The notes under the pieces: model-generated
Database searches by the model: none
What the model saw: only the letters and a program-made list of their open reading frames with translations
Told to the model about the DNA's origin: nothing
Shown here: positions 52,059-61,177 of the stretch, piece after piece
Layout of the letters: every line of letters starts with the position of its first letter
Numbering within the stretch: position 1 is the stretch's first letter
Made by a program: the position numbers and the translations under genes
DNA from: UBA6623 sp965217195
GTDB lineage: Bacteria > Acidobacteriota > Terriglobia > Bryobacterales > UBA6623
Assembly (NCBI GenBank): GCA_965217195.1
Contig: CBDCHL010000004.1
Span: 1,488,001-1,552,000, forward strand
Reading direction: 5' to 3'
Length of the DNA stretch: 64,000 bases

Positions 52059-52791
52059 TTATTCAGTCCACGGTAATAACACGAGGTTCCCAGTCACCTG
52101 GCCGGTAGAGATCAGGCGGTGCGCCTCTGCCGCCTTGCTCAGTGGCAGCGTGTGGTCGAGTAATGGCTTGATACGACCCACACGGACTTGCTCCAGTCCC
52201 CAGTTGAAATCCTCAATATCGCTAGCCATCGAACCGCGCAGCCTTTTCTGAGCAAAGAATAAACTTCGAATGTCGAACTTGACTTCAGGACCGGCCGAAA
52301 AACCAAAGGCGACAATAACGCCCATTGACTTTGTGGCTTCAATACTTTTGGCCAAAACATCTCCGCTTAAGTTGTCGATCACAACATCAGCACCGGCCCC
52401 GCCCGTCCATGCCTTGACGCGCTCGACGAAATCCTCTTTGCGTGTGTTGATCACAAGGTCTGCACCGAGCGTTTTGGCAAATTCGCCCTTGGCATCGCTG
52501 CGAACAGTCGTAGCGACATCTGCGCCCAATACTTTAGCGACCTGGATTTGCATGCTGCCGGAACCGGAAGCGCCTGAATGAATCAGAACCTTGTCGCCGG
52601 CTTTCACTTCGCCAATCTCCTTGAGAGAATGAACAGCCGTCGCTAAAGGAACCGGGAGTGTGGCCACCTCTTCGGGCTTTAGCCCAGTTTCATCCTTGAT
52701 AAGGGCGTAAGCAGGCACTTCCATAAACTGAGTATAAGTTCCTGAAATGTGCAAACCTGGTAAGGCAAAGCTTGGGGCGGTAACTGTGGGA

Positions 52792-53321
52792 CCTGAATTA
52801 TGCACTGCGGCGTGGACCTGAGGAGGGCTGAGCCGCAAGGGACCATTGGGGACCCCCGAAAACATGGGGTAAAAAGGTCGGCTGGCAAAGATCCCAGCTT
52901 CGCCAGCCAACCCCAAGGAGGTCACCCACATGGTTACCAGACGAAAACAGCATAGCTCCCAAAGGCCCGTCCAACAAGGCCCAGCCGTGACGGCCTCGCG
53001 GCCCAATAAAATCGGGGCTTCGACGCCTTACCACTTCCGCGGCAGGAAGCCGACTCCCTACGGCGGCTTGCTGCCGGTGGTCGGGAGGGCGCTGATCTGA
53101 GAGCCTGGCTATGCGCTATGCATAAATTTTTATGCACTAGCCGTAACGCACTGGAAACACGTCACTTCCGAGCGAGGTTTTGACGACGCGGATTCTGGGC
53201 GGGAAGGGAAACCGGACACGGAGAAGCCAAAAGGCCAGTTGCCGAGCTACCACCTCACGACGACCGCCAACCCGCTACGAACGCAGCCACACTCGCAAAG
53301 TGAATCTGTGCATAATTCAGG
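52792..53321. mobile_element. Internally deleted IS1380-like element, 530 bp
   Basis: 14-bp perfect inverted repeats CCTGAATTATGCAC (52792-52805) and GTGCATAATTCAGG (53308-53321) are flanked by 5-bp direct copies TGGGA (52787-52791, 53322-53326). The end sequence and duplication length fit the IS1380 family as I know it. Only a 56-codon start of a transposase-like ORF remains, so the element is non-autonomous. An internal TGCATAAATTTTTATGCA palindrome lies at about 53118-53135. Confidence 0.82.
52930..53100 (+). pseudogene. Truncated transposase start inside the IS1380-like element
   Basis: ATG 52930, preceded by AAGGAGG at nine bases, opens a 56-residue frame. It ends 'PTPYGGLLPVVGRALI', which resembles the N-terminal 'xxxGGLLPLxxLLxxLG' of IS1380-family transposases. 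The catalytic domain is missing. The strong ribosome-binding site suggests the deletion is recent. The rest (53101-53307) shows no transposase reading frame. Confidence 0.6.
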
Positions 53322-53628
53322 TGGGACGAATGTTGGTCTCCTCTTTTTTTTGCGGATATCCCGGGGCTACAATCACACGCTCACCGATTTCAAAACCGGT
53401 AACTCCTTCTCCAAGATCAGCCACCTCGCCGGCAGCATCTGCCCCCAGTATATGAGGGAATGGCAGTTCCGGCACAATTGATCCTTCACGGATATAATGA
53501 TCCAAACGCTCGACCCCAGCCGCGAGCACTTTGATTGATACATGGCCAGGTTTTGGGCTTGGCCGTTCGATGTCTTCGTGCTGGAGCGCGTCGAAATCGC
53601 CAAATTCGTGTATGACTGCTGCTTTCAT

Positions 53629-53869
53629 TTGACTGACCTCCTTTTCTTTCTGGTTAAAACCAGGATTTCAGTTTTGGCCATCTCGGCACGGACAGTATGG
53701 TCAAGCTACGGCCGCGCGGAGCAACGTTCTTCGCGCTGCTTTCACGTTCGATCCTCCGTTCTTCGCCGGTCCAGCCTTCAGTTCAGTTGATGCTTCAGAA
53801 CCTGATTGTAACAACCAACCGCTCGCCCGGAAACGTTGTGCCCACCTGCGTCACATGCACCGTAAACGG
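53629..53869. other. Upstream region of the MDR gene
   Basis: Contains the MDR ribosome-binding site (complement of ACCTCCTTTTC at about 53637-53647). The remainder has no gene or known repeat. The promoter presumably lies in the AT-richer 53650-53700. Confidence 0.4.
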
Positions 53870-53985
53870 AGCAGCGTAGCGCAGGGCTCGAAGAGACCTG
53901 CGGCTTTTTGCCGGCCCCGCGATTCTCTCCGCCCCTCCCAACTCGGCTCACGGTTCACGGCCCACCGACACGTACCCCGGCGACA
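53870..53985. repeat. About 110-bp direct repeat, copy 2
   Basis: Nearly identical to 51576-51690. After CGACACG it continues with short CGACACGT(A/G) repeats (CGACACGTACCCCGG, CGACACGTGAATCGG, CGACACGTACCCCGG). Confidence 0.85.
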
Positions 53986-54126
53986 CGTGAATCGGCGACA
54001 CGTACCCCGGCCACACCGCCATCACACAACCCAAAAAAATATTTCCCCTTAATCCCCAACAACTTAGGAAATCCAAACCCCCGCTACCCTTGCACCCCCA
54101 CCGTATCCTGGTATCGAGGAACCCAA

Positions 54127-54936
54127 ATGACAACCGACGCTCAAACCCGCGCCAACCGCGCCAACGCAAAAAAATCCACCGGGCCCAACACCCCCGAGGG
54201 AAAAGCCCGCTCATCCAAAAACGCCCTCAAGCACGGCCTGCTCGCAAGGGACGCCGTGCTCCCCGGCGAAGACCCCGCCGACTTCGACCGCCAACTCACC
54301 GCGCTCGAGGACTGGGCCCTCCCGCGAAACCCGCTGGAGCACGAAATCTGCCGCCAAATCGTCGACGCCCAATGGCGCATGCAACGCCTCTCCCGCATCG
54401 AGACGGCCATCATCACCGCCGACATCAACCACGTCCTCCGCAGGGACCGGGCGAAGGGCGCCGCAGCCGTCGAGCCCGGCCGCGAAGGCGACAACAAGCT
54501 TCTCGGCAGAGCCATGCTGATCGGCGGCACTCAATCGCTCGTTCAACTCTCCCGCTACGACGCACATCTCACCCGCCGCTTCCACCGCTCCGTCAAGCTC
54601 CTCACCGAAATCCGCCGCGACCAACGAAAGGCCCGCGAAGCCCTCAACAAAGGCGACGACACCGGCTTCGACGTTTACAGCACCGTCGGCCCAACCGGCC
54701 TTCAACATCGCTACGTCCCCGCGAAATCCCCCATCCAAACCGTGATCAACCGCGCCGCGAACGTAAGTGAGCGGTGTCAGACGAACCCCGACAACTCCAA
54801 CAAACGTGGCGGACCCGACGCGACGGACGACCGCACCCCCAAGCACCTCGATGCCTCCACCACCACCCCCACCCAACAAACCACCGCCGAAACCCAACCC
54901 ACAATCAACCCAAAAGCCCCGCCGTCCCCAAGCTAA
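54127..54936 (+). CDS. Uncharacterised protein with 'NRANAKKSTGP...NALKHGL' N-terminal motif
   Basis: From ATG 54127 the protein has 269 residues. The N-terminus 'TRANRANAKKSTGPNTPEGK' and 'ARSSKNALKHGLLARDAVLP' is a signature I recognise from many multi-copy hypothetical proteins of acidobacteria and planctomycetes; its function is unknown. A helical middle (about 45-185, Arg-rich: 'DAQWRMQRLSRIETAI', 'KLLTEIRRDQRKAREALNKG') follows, then a low-complexity Thr/Pro/Gln tail. It could bind nucleic acid, but no known domain supports that. It is alone, in a C/A-skewed tract bordered by repeats. Confidence 0.75.
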   Translation: MTTDAQTRANRANAKKSTGPNTPEGKARSSKNALKHGLLARDAVLPGEDPADFDRQLTALEDWALPRNPLEHEICRQIVDAQWRMQRLSRIETAIITADINHVLRRDRAKGAAAVEPGREGDNKLLGRAMLIGGTQSLVQLSRYDAHLTRRFHRSVKLLTEIRRDQRKAREALNKGDDTGFDVYSTVGPTGLQHRYVPAKSPIQTVINRAANVSERCQTNPDNSNKRGGPDATDDRTPKHLDASTTTPTQQTTAETQPTINPKAPPSPS

Positions 54937-55260
54937 CCGCCCAAAGCGGACCAACAAAACCCAGCGCCCCACCCCAACGCCACAACTCCATGCAAAATCA
55001 CCCAAAAACACCCAAAAACCCGCTTCCCCCCAATCCACCGCCCCAAAACCCTCTCCAAACGCCCAAGCCCGGCCCTGGCCGAAGCCCCCGCCGGCAATCC
55101 GCCCCCGTGATGGTCGCACCCAGGCCGGCCACGAGCACCCAAACCGTCGCCCGTAGCCAAAGAATCATATAACTCCCGCAATATCAACAACGTCACAACG
55201 ACCCTCCCCGACCCCTCACAAAATCGACCATACGAACCCAACTCACCCCACAGCCGTCCT
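54780..55260. other. C/A-rich, strand-asymmetric tract
   Basis: The plus strand is dominated by C and A (for example ACCACCCCCACCCAACAAAC and AATCACCCAAAAACACCCAA). It covers the tail of the preceding gene and about 320 bp of non-coding DNA. No gene is supported after 54936. Confidence 0.6.
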
Positions 55261-55550
55261 TACGGCCCCGCATCCCCCAGTAGCGACGGCACGAAAGCCC
55301 GTCGCGGCCCGGCCGATGCCTCGGTAGAGACGAACACTCGTGTTTGTCCTAGCCTGAAACTTCAAATCCAGTTCAATTTTCACCCATCCGAGCCGCGCCG
55401 CCTCGCGGCGCGGTCCTCCGCGAACCGGCGCCCAAGTTTCTTCCTGATCGACCCGGCGCGGCCGGTGGCCCCACTAGCCCAAAGTTGAGACAAGCTCTCA
55501 GCTTGTCTCGCCCCGGGCGGCCTTCGGTGCGTCTTACACTGGAGAAAGCC
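55261..55550. repeat. Intergenic stretch with 'AGACAAGCTCTCAGCTTGTCT' palindrome, copy 3
   Basis: The palindrome at about 55490-55510 matches copies at 5223 and 51375. Upstream, 55265-55375 holds smaller fragments such as CGGCACGAAAGCCCGTCG. The ribosome-binding GGAG for the M16 gene is at 55541. Confidence 0.55.
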
Positions 55551-57209
55551 ATGCCGAACCAGAAACGCCTGTTTCTCTCCGCCGCATTCGCCACCGTATT
55601 TCTTGCCGCCTCGATCGTTCCTGCCATTGCCCAGCGGGTCGAACCCCGCGTCCACACCCTCAAGAACGGCATGAAATTCCTGCTCGTCCCGCGCAAGGGC
55701 GACCCCAATATCTCCTGTGGCTGGGTCGCCAAGGTCGGCTCGGTCAACGAACGCCCTGGGGTGACCGGCGTGGCGCATCTTTTCGAACACATGATGTTCA
55801 AGGGAACGCATGTGATCGGGACCTCGGATATCGAACAAGACTTGAAGATCATCGAACGGCTCGATGCGCTCAAGAGCGAGATCCGCCAACAGGAAGAGGA
55901 CCTGATCGAGAAACACCGCCGCGGGCTGATCAACGACCCCAAAGACCCCGCCGCCCGATCGGAGCGCCACAAGGAACTGCTTGCCGAGTTCGCCGATCTT
56001 CTCGATCAGCAGAAAAAGCTCCTCATCAAAGACGATTTCAGCCGCGTCTATCGAACCGCCGGCGGCTCGGGGATGAACGCCGGGACGAGCTGGGACTACA
56101 CGATTTATTTCGTCAACGTCCCGGCCAACAAGCTTGAGCTGTGGTATTGGATGGAGTCGGACCGGCTGGTCAATCCCGTCTTTCGGGAATTCTACAGCGA
56201 GCGCGACGTGGTGCATGAGGAGCGCCGCCTGCGGGTTGACTCGACACCGACCGGGAAGCTCGACGAACAGTTCGACGCGATGTTCTGGCAGTCGTCGCCC
56301 TATAGCTGGCCGATCATCGGTTGGCCGAGCGACCTGGAAGGCATCACGCGCGAGGAAGCGCTGGACTTCTTCTCCGTCTACTACGCGCCGAACAACTTGA
56401 CGGCGGCGCTGGTCGGGGATTTCGAGCCCGACGAGGCGATTGCGTTGGCCGAGCGCTATTTCGGGCGGCTCAAACGCGGCCCGCGGCGTCCCGAGCCTGT
56501 TCGCACCCGCGAGATCGAGCAGCTTGCCGAGAAACGCCTAACCGGGCATGCCGAAACCGTCCCGAGCGTGAGCATTCGGTATCACACTGTTGCCGACGCG
56601 CATGTGGACGAGCCGGCGTTGCTCGTACTGTCGGGCGTGCTCAACGGCCGTACGGGGCGGCTGTATGAATCGCTTGTCCTGGAACAGAAAGTCGCCACCA
56701 ACGCGGGTGCGGGCGTGTCGGGGCTGAAATTCGATGGCTATTTCAGTCTCAGTGGCGTTGCGGCCGAGGGGCATACACCCGAGGATGTCGAAAAGGCCCT
56801 GGACAAGGAAGTCGAGGCGCTTCAGAAGACTTTGGTCAGTGAGCGCGAGATTCAGAAAGTCAAGAACCAACAGCTCGCCGGCGATTTTCGGCGTTTGCGC
56901 TCGAAGACCAGCCTGATGATGCAACTGCTGACGTATGACGCGATGGGGAGTTGGGAGAACATCAACAAGTTTTCCGACCGCATCCAAGCTGTCACGCGGG
57001 AAGACATTCAGCGGGTCGCCAAGAAATACTTCCGGCCAAAGAATCGAAGCGTCGCCGTCTACTACACCAAACCGGGGACCAATAGCGGGGCGGAAAAAAC
57101 GGGGACAGTCCGCTTCGCGCCGGACGCACTTCCGGGTCCTACAGACCTCATTCAGCCGGCGCTCGGTACAGTCCCTAATTTTTCCGGCGGTCCGGGAGGT
57201 GTGCAATGA
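55551..57209 (+). CDS. M16 zinc metallopeptidase, catalytic subunit
   Basis: ATG 55551 follows CTGGAGAAAGCC. The 552-residue protein has a signal peptide ('LFLSAAFATVFLAASIVPAI') and the inverted zinc motif HxxEH at 76-80 ('HLFEHMMFKGT'), with the third ligand Glu in 'RDVVHEERR'. A charged helical insert of about 70 residues ('EIRQQEEDLIEKHRRGL', 'LLAEFADLLDQQKKLLIKDD') separates the motif from the rest of the first domain. The second M16 domain ('YYAPNNLTAALVGDFEPDEA' onward) is complete. It forms a periplasmic peptidase with the next, non-catalytic M16 protein (4-bp overlap). Confidence 0.93.
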   Translation: MPNQKRLFLSAAFATVFLAASIVPAIAQRVEPRVHTLKNGMKFLLVPRKGDPNISCGWVAKVGSVNERPGVTGVAHLFEHMMFKGTHVIGTSDIEQDLKIIERLDALKSEIRQQEEDLIEKHRRGLINDPKDPAARSERHKELLAEFADLLDQQKKLLIKDDFSRVYRTAGGSGMNAGTSWDYTIYFVNVPANKLELWYWMESDRLVNPVFREFYSERDVVHEERRLRVDSTPTGKLDEQFDAMFWQSSPYSWPIIGWPSDLEGITREEALDFFSVYYAPNNLTAALVGDFEPDEAIALAERYFGRLKRGPRRPEPVRTREIEQLAEKRLTGHAETVPSVSIRYHTVADAHVDEPALLVLSGVLNGRTGRLYESLVLEQKVATNAGAGVSGLKFDGYFSLSGVAAEGHTPEDVEKALDKEVEALQKTLVSEREIQKVKNQQLAGDFRRLRSKTSLMMQLLTYDAMGSWENINKFSDRIQAVTREDIQRVAKKYFRPKNRSVAVYYTKPGTNSGAEKTGTVRFAPDALPGPTDLIQPALGTVPNFSGGPGGVQ

Positions 57210-58720
57210 AGGTGCTCAATGGAATGAGCCGCCGCGATTGGCTACGGCTCGCCGGCGGAGCCGCAGCGGCCCCCGGTTCGCTATTCGGAGCCGAGAGCAA
57301 CATTCCCGCCCACCCGAGTCAACTCGAATTCGGGGGCCTGGATTTTGAGCCTCCGCGGCCCGAAGATCACCGTCACGAACTGCCACACGGCGCGATTGCC
57401 TATCTCGTCGAAGACCATCAGCTGCCGCTCATCCGGCTGGGAGTAACGGTTCGCACGGGCGGCTACTTGGTTCCCGATGAGCATCTCGGCCTGGCTTCGA
57501 TGACCGGGTCACAGATGCGCGCCGGGGGGACGAAATCGATGTCGGCTCGCGAGTTCGACGAAGAAGCGGCATTTCTCGCCACGGAAATCAACAGCCGTAT
57601 CGGCGGGACATCGGCCCGCGCCGGGCTTGACTGCTTGAAGCAAAACCTCGAACCGTCGCTGGCCATGTTTTTTGACATGTTGCGGAACCCGGGCTTTGAC
57701 CCGGAGCGGCTCGAACTCGCCCGGCGGCGCAGTTTGCAACGCATGGAGCGGCGCAATGATCGCACCGACGGCATCGAGGGCCGCGAGTTTCGCCGCCTGA
57801 TGCGGGGCGACGACCACTTTTCGGCGAAGCCGACTACGAAGGCCACGATCGAGGCCGTCACGCCGGAGTTGATGCGCGAGTTTCACGCCCGCTACTATCA
57901 CCCCTTGTCGTTGATTTTCGCTGCGGCCGGAGATTTCGATTCGAAAGATCTCGTGGCGCGATTGAGCGATGCCCTTGGCGAGGGTTGGCCGGGCGAAAAG
58001 CCCGAGGTTTCCGAGGTGCCGGCGCCAGAATATCTGCCGGTTCCCGGATTGGCGATGGTCGACAAGCCCGACGTCAATCAATCGCGGGTTTCGATCGGAC
58101 ACCTGGGCATTCAGCGAGCCAACCCCGACCACATTGCCGTCATGATTATGAACTCGATTCTCGGGGGTGGCGGATTTACGTCGCGCATTATGACGCGAGT
58201 CCGCTCCGACGAGGGCTTGGCGTACAGCGCCGGGTCTAGTTTCCGGGCCGGCACCTATTACCCCGGCGTGTTCCGTGCGTCGTTTCAGTCAAAGAACGCA
58301 AGTTGTGCCCAAGCCACGGCGATCGTGCTCGAAGAGATCGAGCGGATTCGCAACGACAAAGTCCCTCAGGAGGAATTGGACACGGCGAAGAACTACATCA
58401 TCGGAATCTTTCCGCGCTTCTTCGCCACCGCTTCGATGGTCGTGGGAACTTTCGCGGATGACGAATACACCGGCCGCGAGAAAGGCTATTGGAGCCGCTA
58501 TCGAGACCGCGTGGCCGCCGTCACGGCCGACGACGTAATGCGCACGGCCCAAAAGTATCTCCAGCCGGACGACGCCGCGATTCTGGCCGTCGGCCATGTC
58601 GAAGAGATGCTCGCCGGCAATCCCGATAAGCCCCAATACAAGTTTGAAAACTTCGCCAAGGACAGCGGCATCCGGCGGATTCCACTGCCCGACCCGATGA
58701 CGATGGAGTATCCGGGATAA
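57206..58720 (+). CDS. M16-family non-catalytic partner, Tat signal
   Basis: The 504-residue protein begins 'MSRRDWLRLAGGAAAAPGSL' after six residues, a twin-arginine signal. The fold matches M16 peptidases, but the HxxEH position reads 'LGLASMTGSQM', so zinc binding is lost; it keeps the substrate-holding R/Y-type segment near 'SDEGLAYSAGSSFRAGTYYP'. Such partners complete the clamshell with the catalytic subunit, as in other bacterial M16 pairs. Start overlaps the upstream gene by 4 bp, giving equal expression. Two different export signals (Sec for the first, Tat for this one) is notable. Confidence 0.92.
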   Translation: MKVLNGMSRRDWLRLAGGAAAAPGSLFGAESNIPAHPSQLEFGGLDFEPPRPEDHRHELPHGAIAYLVEDHQLPLIRLGVTVRTGGYLVPDEHLGLASMTGSQMRAGGTKSMSAREFDEEAAFLATEINSRIGGTSARAGLDCLKQNLEPSLAMFFDMLRNPGFDPERLELARRRSLQRMERRNDRTDGIEGREFRRLMRGDDHFSAKPTTKATIEAVTPELMREFHARYYHPLSLIFAAAGDFDSKDLVARLSDALGEGWPGEKPEVSEVPAPEYLPVPGLAMVDKPDVNQSRVSIGHLGIQRANPDHIAVMIMNSILGGGGFTSRIMTRVRSDEGLAYSAGSSFRAGTYYPGVFRASFQSKNASCAQATAIVLEEIERIRNDKVPQEELDTAKNYIIGIFPRFFATASMVVGTFADDEYTGREKGYWSRYRDRVAAVTADDVMRTAQKYLQPDDAAILAVGHVEEMLAGNPDKPQYKFENFAKDSGIRRIPLPDPMTMEYPG

Positions 58721-58832
58721 GATCGGACATGTCGGCAAGAATGCCGACACCTGGAGTTTCTACATTTTCAGGCCCTTCAGGCCACAACGAAACATTAGGA
58801 AATAGACCACCCTCGTCAGGCACGTTCCCCCC

Positions 58833-58872
58833 GTAGCGCAGGTCTAGGCGCTTTGCGCCAGACCTGCGTCAT
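58833..58872. repeat. 'GTAGCGCAGGTCTAGGCGC...GCCAGACCTGCG' repeat, copy 3
   Basis: GTAGCGCAGGTCTAGGCGCT then TTGCGCCAGACCTGCG forms a near-perfect hairpin between the M16 pair and trpS. The GCGCGAACGGAAGTCCGCG word follows near 58946. Confidence 0.65.
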
Positions 58873-59017
58873 CCTATTTTCCGGGTAGTTCCCAAACAAA
58901 CCGTGGCCCCTGCGTGGAAACGACGCAATGCGATAAGCAGAGACCGAGGCGCGAACGGAAGTCCGCGGCGGCGCGGGCCGGCGCGCGGTCGATAGAATGA
59001 CAATTTCACAAGTTCCA

Positions 59018-60016
59018 ATGTCCGACACCGCCAAGACCCGTCTTTTCTCCGGGATGCAACCGACCGGGAACCTCCACATCGGCAACTACCTGGGGGCGCT
59101 CAAGACCTGGGCGAGCATCCAATACGATTACGAACCGATCTACTGCATTGTCGATCAGCACGCGATTACCGTTTACCAGGACCCGACCCAGCTTCAGCAA
59201 AAGATCGAAGACGTGGCCGCGCTCTACATCGCGGCGGGCATTGACCCGGAACACTCGGCGGTGATCGTGCAGTCGATGGTCCCGGCACATGTCGAGCTGG
59301 CTTGGGTCTTCACCTGTGTGACGCCGATGGGGTGGCTCAGCCGGATGGTGCAGTTCAAAGCCAAGTCCGAACAGCAGGAGTCTGTCGGTACCGGGTTGTT
59401 CGTCTACCCAGCGCTGATGGCGGCCGACATTTTGCTCTATCAAGCCGGTGTCGTTCCCGTCGGCGAGGATCAGGCTCAGCATCTCGAATTGACCCGTGAC
59501 ATTGCCGCGCGTTTCAACTCGCAGTACGGGGAAACCTTCGTTGTGCCGAAGACGGAGTTGCCGGCGGTCGGTGCGCGCATCATGGGGCTTGATGATCCGA
59601 CCCAAAAAATGAGCAAGTCCGCGCCGGGGTCGAATCATTCGATTGGCCTCTTAGACCCCACATCCCGCATCAAGAAGCTCATAGGCCGCGCCGTCACGGA
59701 CACAAAACCCGCGGTCGACTTCGATGATCTGGGCGAGGGCGTTGCCAACTTGATCACGATTTACCAGGCTTGCAGCGGGGCCGACAACGATGAAACGCGG
59801 GAGAAATTCAGCGGCTCGCAATACGGTGCGCTCAAGAAAGCGGTAACCGATGCGGTGGTTGAAAAGCTAGAGCCAATCCAAGAGAAGTTTCGGGAATTGA
59901 CCGCCGACCGCGCCGTGATTCGCGACATCCTGCGTCGAGGGGCCGAGCGAGTCGCTCCGATCGCCGAGGACACGATGAAGACGGTGCGCGAACGCGTCGG
60001 GCTCTACTCGGGTTGA
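59018..60016 (+). CDS. trpS: Tryptophan-tRNA ligase
   Basis: The 332-residue class I synthetase has the HIGH-type motif 'GMQPTGNLHIGNYLGALKTW' and the KMSKS loop 'KMSKSAPGSNHSI'. 'PALMAADILLYQAGVVPVGE' and 'DQAQHLELTRDIAARFN' match the TrpRS core. It charges tRNA-Trp in the cytoplasm. ATG 59018 places the N-terminus six to eight residues before the first strand, usual for the family; ATG 58997 would add seven residues. It is convergent with the TPR gene. Confidence 0.97.
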   Translation: MSDTAKTRLFSGMQPTGNLHIGNYLGALKTWASIQYDYEPIYCIVDQHAITVYQDPTQLQQKIEDVAALYIAAGIDPEHSAVIVQSMVPAHVELAWVFTCVTPMGWLSRMVQFKAKSEQQESVGTGLFVYPALMAADILLYQAGVVPVGEDQAQHLELTRDIAARFNSQYGETFVVPKTELPAVGARIMGLDDPTQKMSKSAPGSNHSIGLLDPTSRIKKLIGRAVTDTKPAVDFDDLGEGVANLITIYQACSGADNDETREKFSGSQYGALKKAVTDAVVEKLEPIQEKFRELTADRAVIRDILRRGAERVAPIAEDTMKTVRERVGLYSG

Positions 60017-60037
60017 GGGGTCGGCAGCCCGCCGTTT

Positions 60038-61177
60038 CTATTCGGAAGTCGGCGGTGTTGCGGGTACTTCGAACGGCAGATCCGGCGTAAGTCCCGAGGG
60101 CGTCTCGGGACTCTGCTCTTCCATCTCTTGTTTCGCTTCTTCCAGGTACCCAATCGCTTGCTCGGCGAGGCGGCGAAGTTCGGCGCTGGGGGAGATCCTC
60201 GTCAGCCGAAATTGTTCGAGCGCGCCGTCGAAATCGCTCTGCTTGGCCAAGACGGCGCCCAGGCCGTAGTGTGCCGCATAGTAGCCGGGCTGCAGGCGCG
60301 ACACCGTGCGGTAGTGCTCGGCGGATTCCTCCAGGCGACCGACTTCATCGAGAGCGCTGGCCAGGTAAAAATGAGCCTCGATATGTGAGGGATCCAGTTC
60401 CAGGGCGTGGTTGAATTGTTCCATTGCCAACGTCATGTCGCCGCCCTCTCCGTGGATGAATCCTAGGCCGACACGAATCTGCGCCGAGTTGGGATCGAGG
60501 TCGACGGCGGTCTGTAGGTGACGCCGTGCTTCGTCGAAGCGCCGGCGCCTTTGCCCCAGGAAAACCCCGTAGTCGTGCCGGGCGCGGGCGTAGTTCGGGG
60601 CGTCTTCGACGGCCTGGCGGTAATGCTCCTCGGCGTCGTCGAGATCTCCTCGGGCTTCGAGCAGGGCTGCGAGCGTTGCGCGGTTGACTCCGTCGTCGGG
60701 GCGAAGTTGGACGTGCTGTTGCAAGATTTGGATGCGTTCGGCGAGGTCGGCAGGCAACCCGGGTCGGTCGGACGGGGCTGGCGAATCCCGTGGGGGCGCC
60801 GGGGTGACCGGGACGAGCGGGTCGAGGAAGCGAGTCGCTTGTGTGTCTCCCGTCGATTCCCGGATCGACTCGCCGAGGGGCCGCGCGGCATCGGGCGAGT
60901 CGGCCGGCACGGGGTCGGCGATCGCGGCGGTCTCGCCCGACGGCGCTTTCCCCGGCAGCAGGTTGGTCCCGGCGCCACCGTCGGTATCAACGGAAAGGTA
61001 GAGCCCAACGGCGATAACTGCCGCGACTGCGGCGCCGCCGGCGATGACGGTTCCCAGGCCGAGACCCGGTCGCTCGGGCACGGTTTCCATCTCAAAGAGG
61101 GCAACGTCGGGGGACGGGCTTAACGGCGGAGTTGGTCCCCGGCTGCGTCGTGCCCGTTTGGCTCTCTTTCCGGCCAT
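60038..61177 (-). CDS. Single-pass membrane TPR protein
   Basis: The 379-residue protein has a basic N-terminus ('AGKRAKRARRSRG'), one membrane helix at about 41-60 ('LGTVIAGGAAVAAVIAVGLY'), a Pro/Ala-rich linker to about 140, and then about six TPR-like helical repeats ('RATLAALLEARGDLDDAEEH', 'ARARHDYGVFLGQRR', 'AQIRVGLGFIHGEGGDMTLA', 'IEAHFYLASALDEVGRLEES', 'YAAHYGLGAVLAKQSDFDGA'). It likely acts as a periplasmic assembly or interaction scaffold. No catalytic domain. Confidence 0.85.
   Translation of the reverse strand: MAGKRAKRARRSRGPTPPLSPSPDVALFEMETVPERPGLGLGTVIAGGAAVAAVIAVGLYLSVDTDGGAGTNLLPGKAPSGETAAIADPVPADSPDAARPLGESIRESTGDTQATRFLDPLVPVTPAPPRDSPAPSDRPGLPADLAERIQILQQHVQLRPDDGVNRATLAALLEARGDLDDAEEHYRQAVEDAPNYARARHDYGVFLGQRRRRFDEARRHLQTAVDLDPNSAQIRVGLGFIHGEGGDMTLAMEQFNHALELDPSHIEAHFYLASALDEVGRLEESAEHYRTVSRLQPGYYAAHYGLGAVLAKQSDFDGALEQFRLTRISPSAELRRLAEQAIGYLEEAKQEMEEQSPETPSGLTPDLPFEVPATPPTSE

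Larger units (their letters stand above)
52059..53628 (-). pseudogene. MDR-superfamily NADP-dependent oxidoreductase split by an IS1380-like remnant
   Basis: The 5' part (53628-53322, 'MKAAVIHEFGDFDALQHEDI' to 'KKEETNIRP') and 3' part (52791-52059, 'VTAPSFALPGLHISGTYTQF', then 'VLIHSGASGSGSMQIQVAKV' as the NADP-binding motif) belong to one zinc-free MDR/quinone-oxidoreductase-type enzyme. AGGAGG lies nine bases before the ATG. Removing the 530-bp insertion and one 5-bp target copy gives 344 residues in a continuous frame. The DNA is less GC-rich than neighbouring genes, suggesting transfer before the insertion. As it stands the gene is inactive. Confidence 0.9.

Noticed and set aside
54090..54770. 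Plus-strand ORF (226 codons) overlapping the 'NALKHGL' gene in another frame
   Set aside because: Arg/Pro/His-rich frame-shifted shadow; the other frame has the recognised N-terminal motif.
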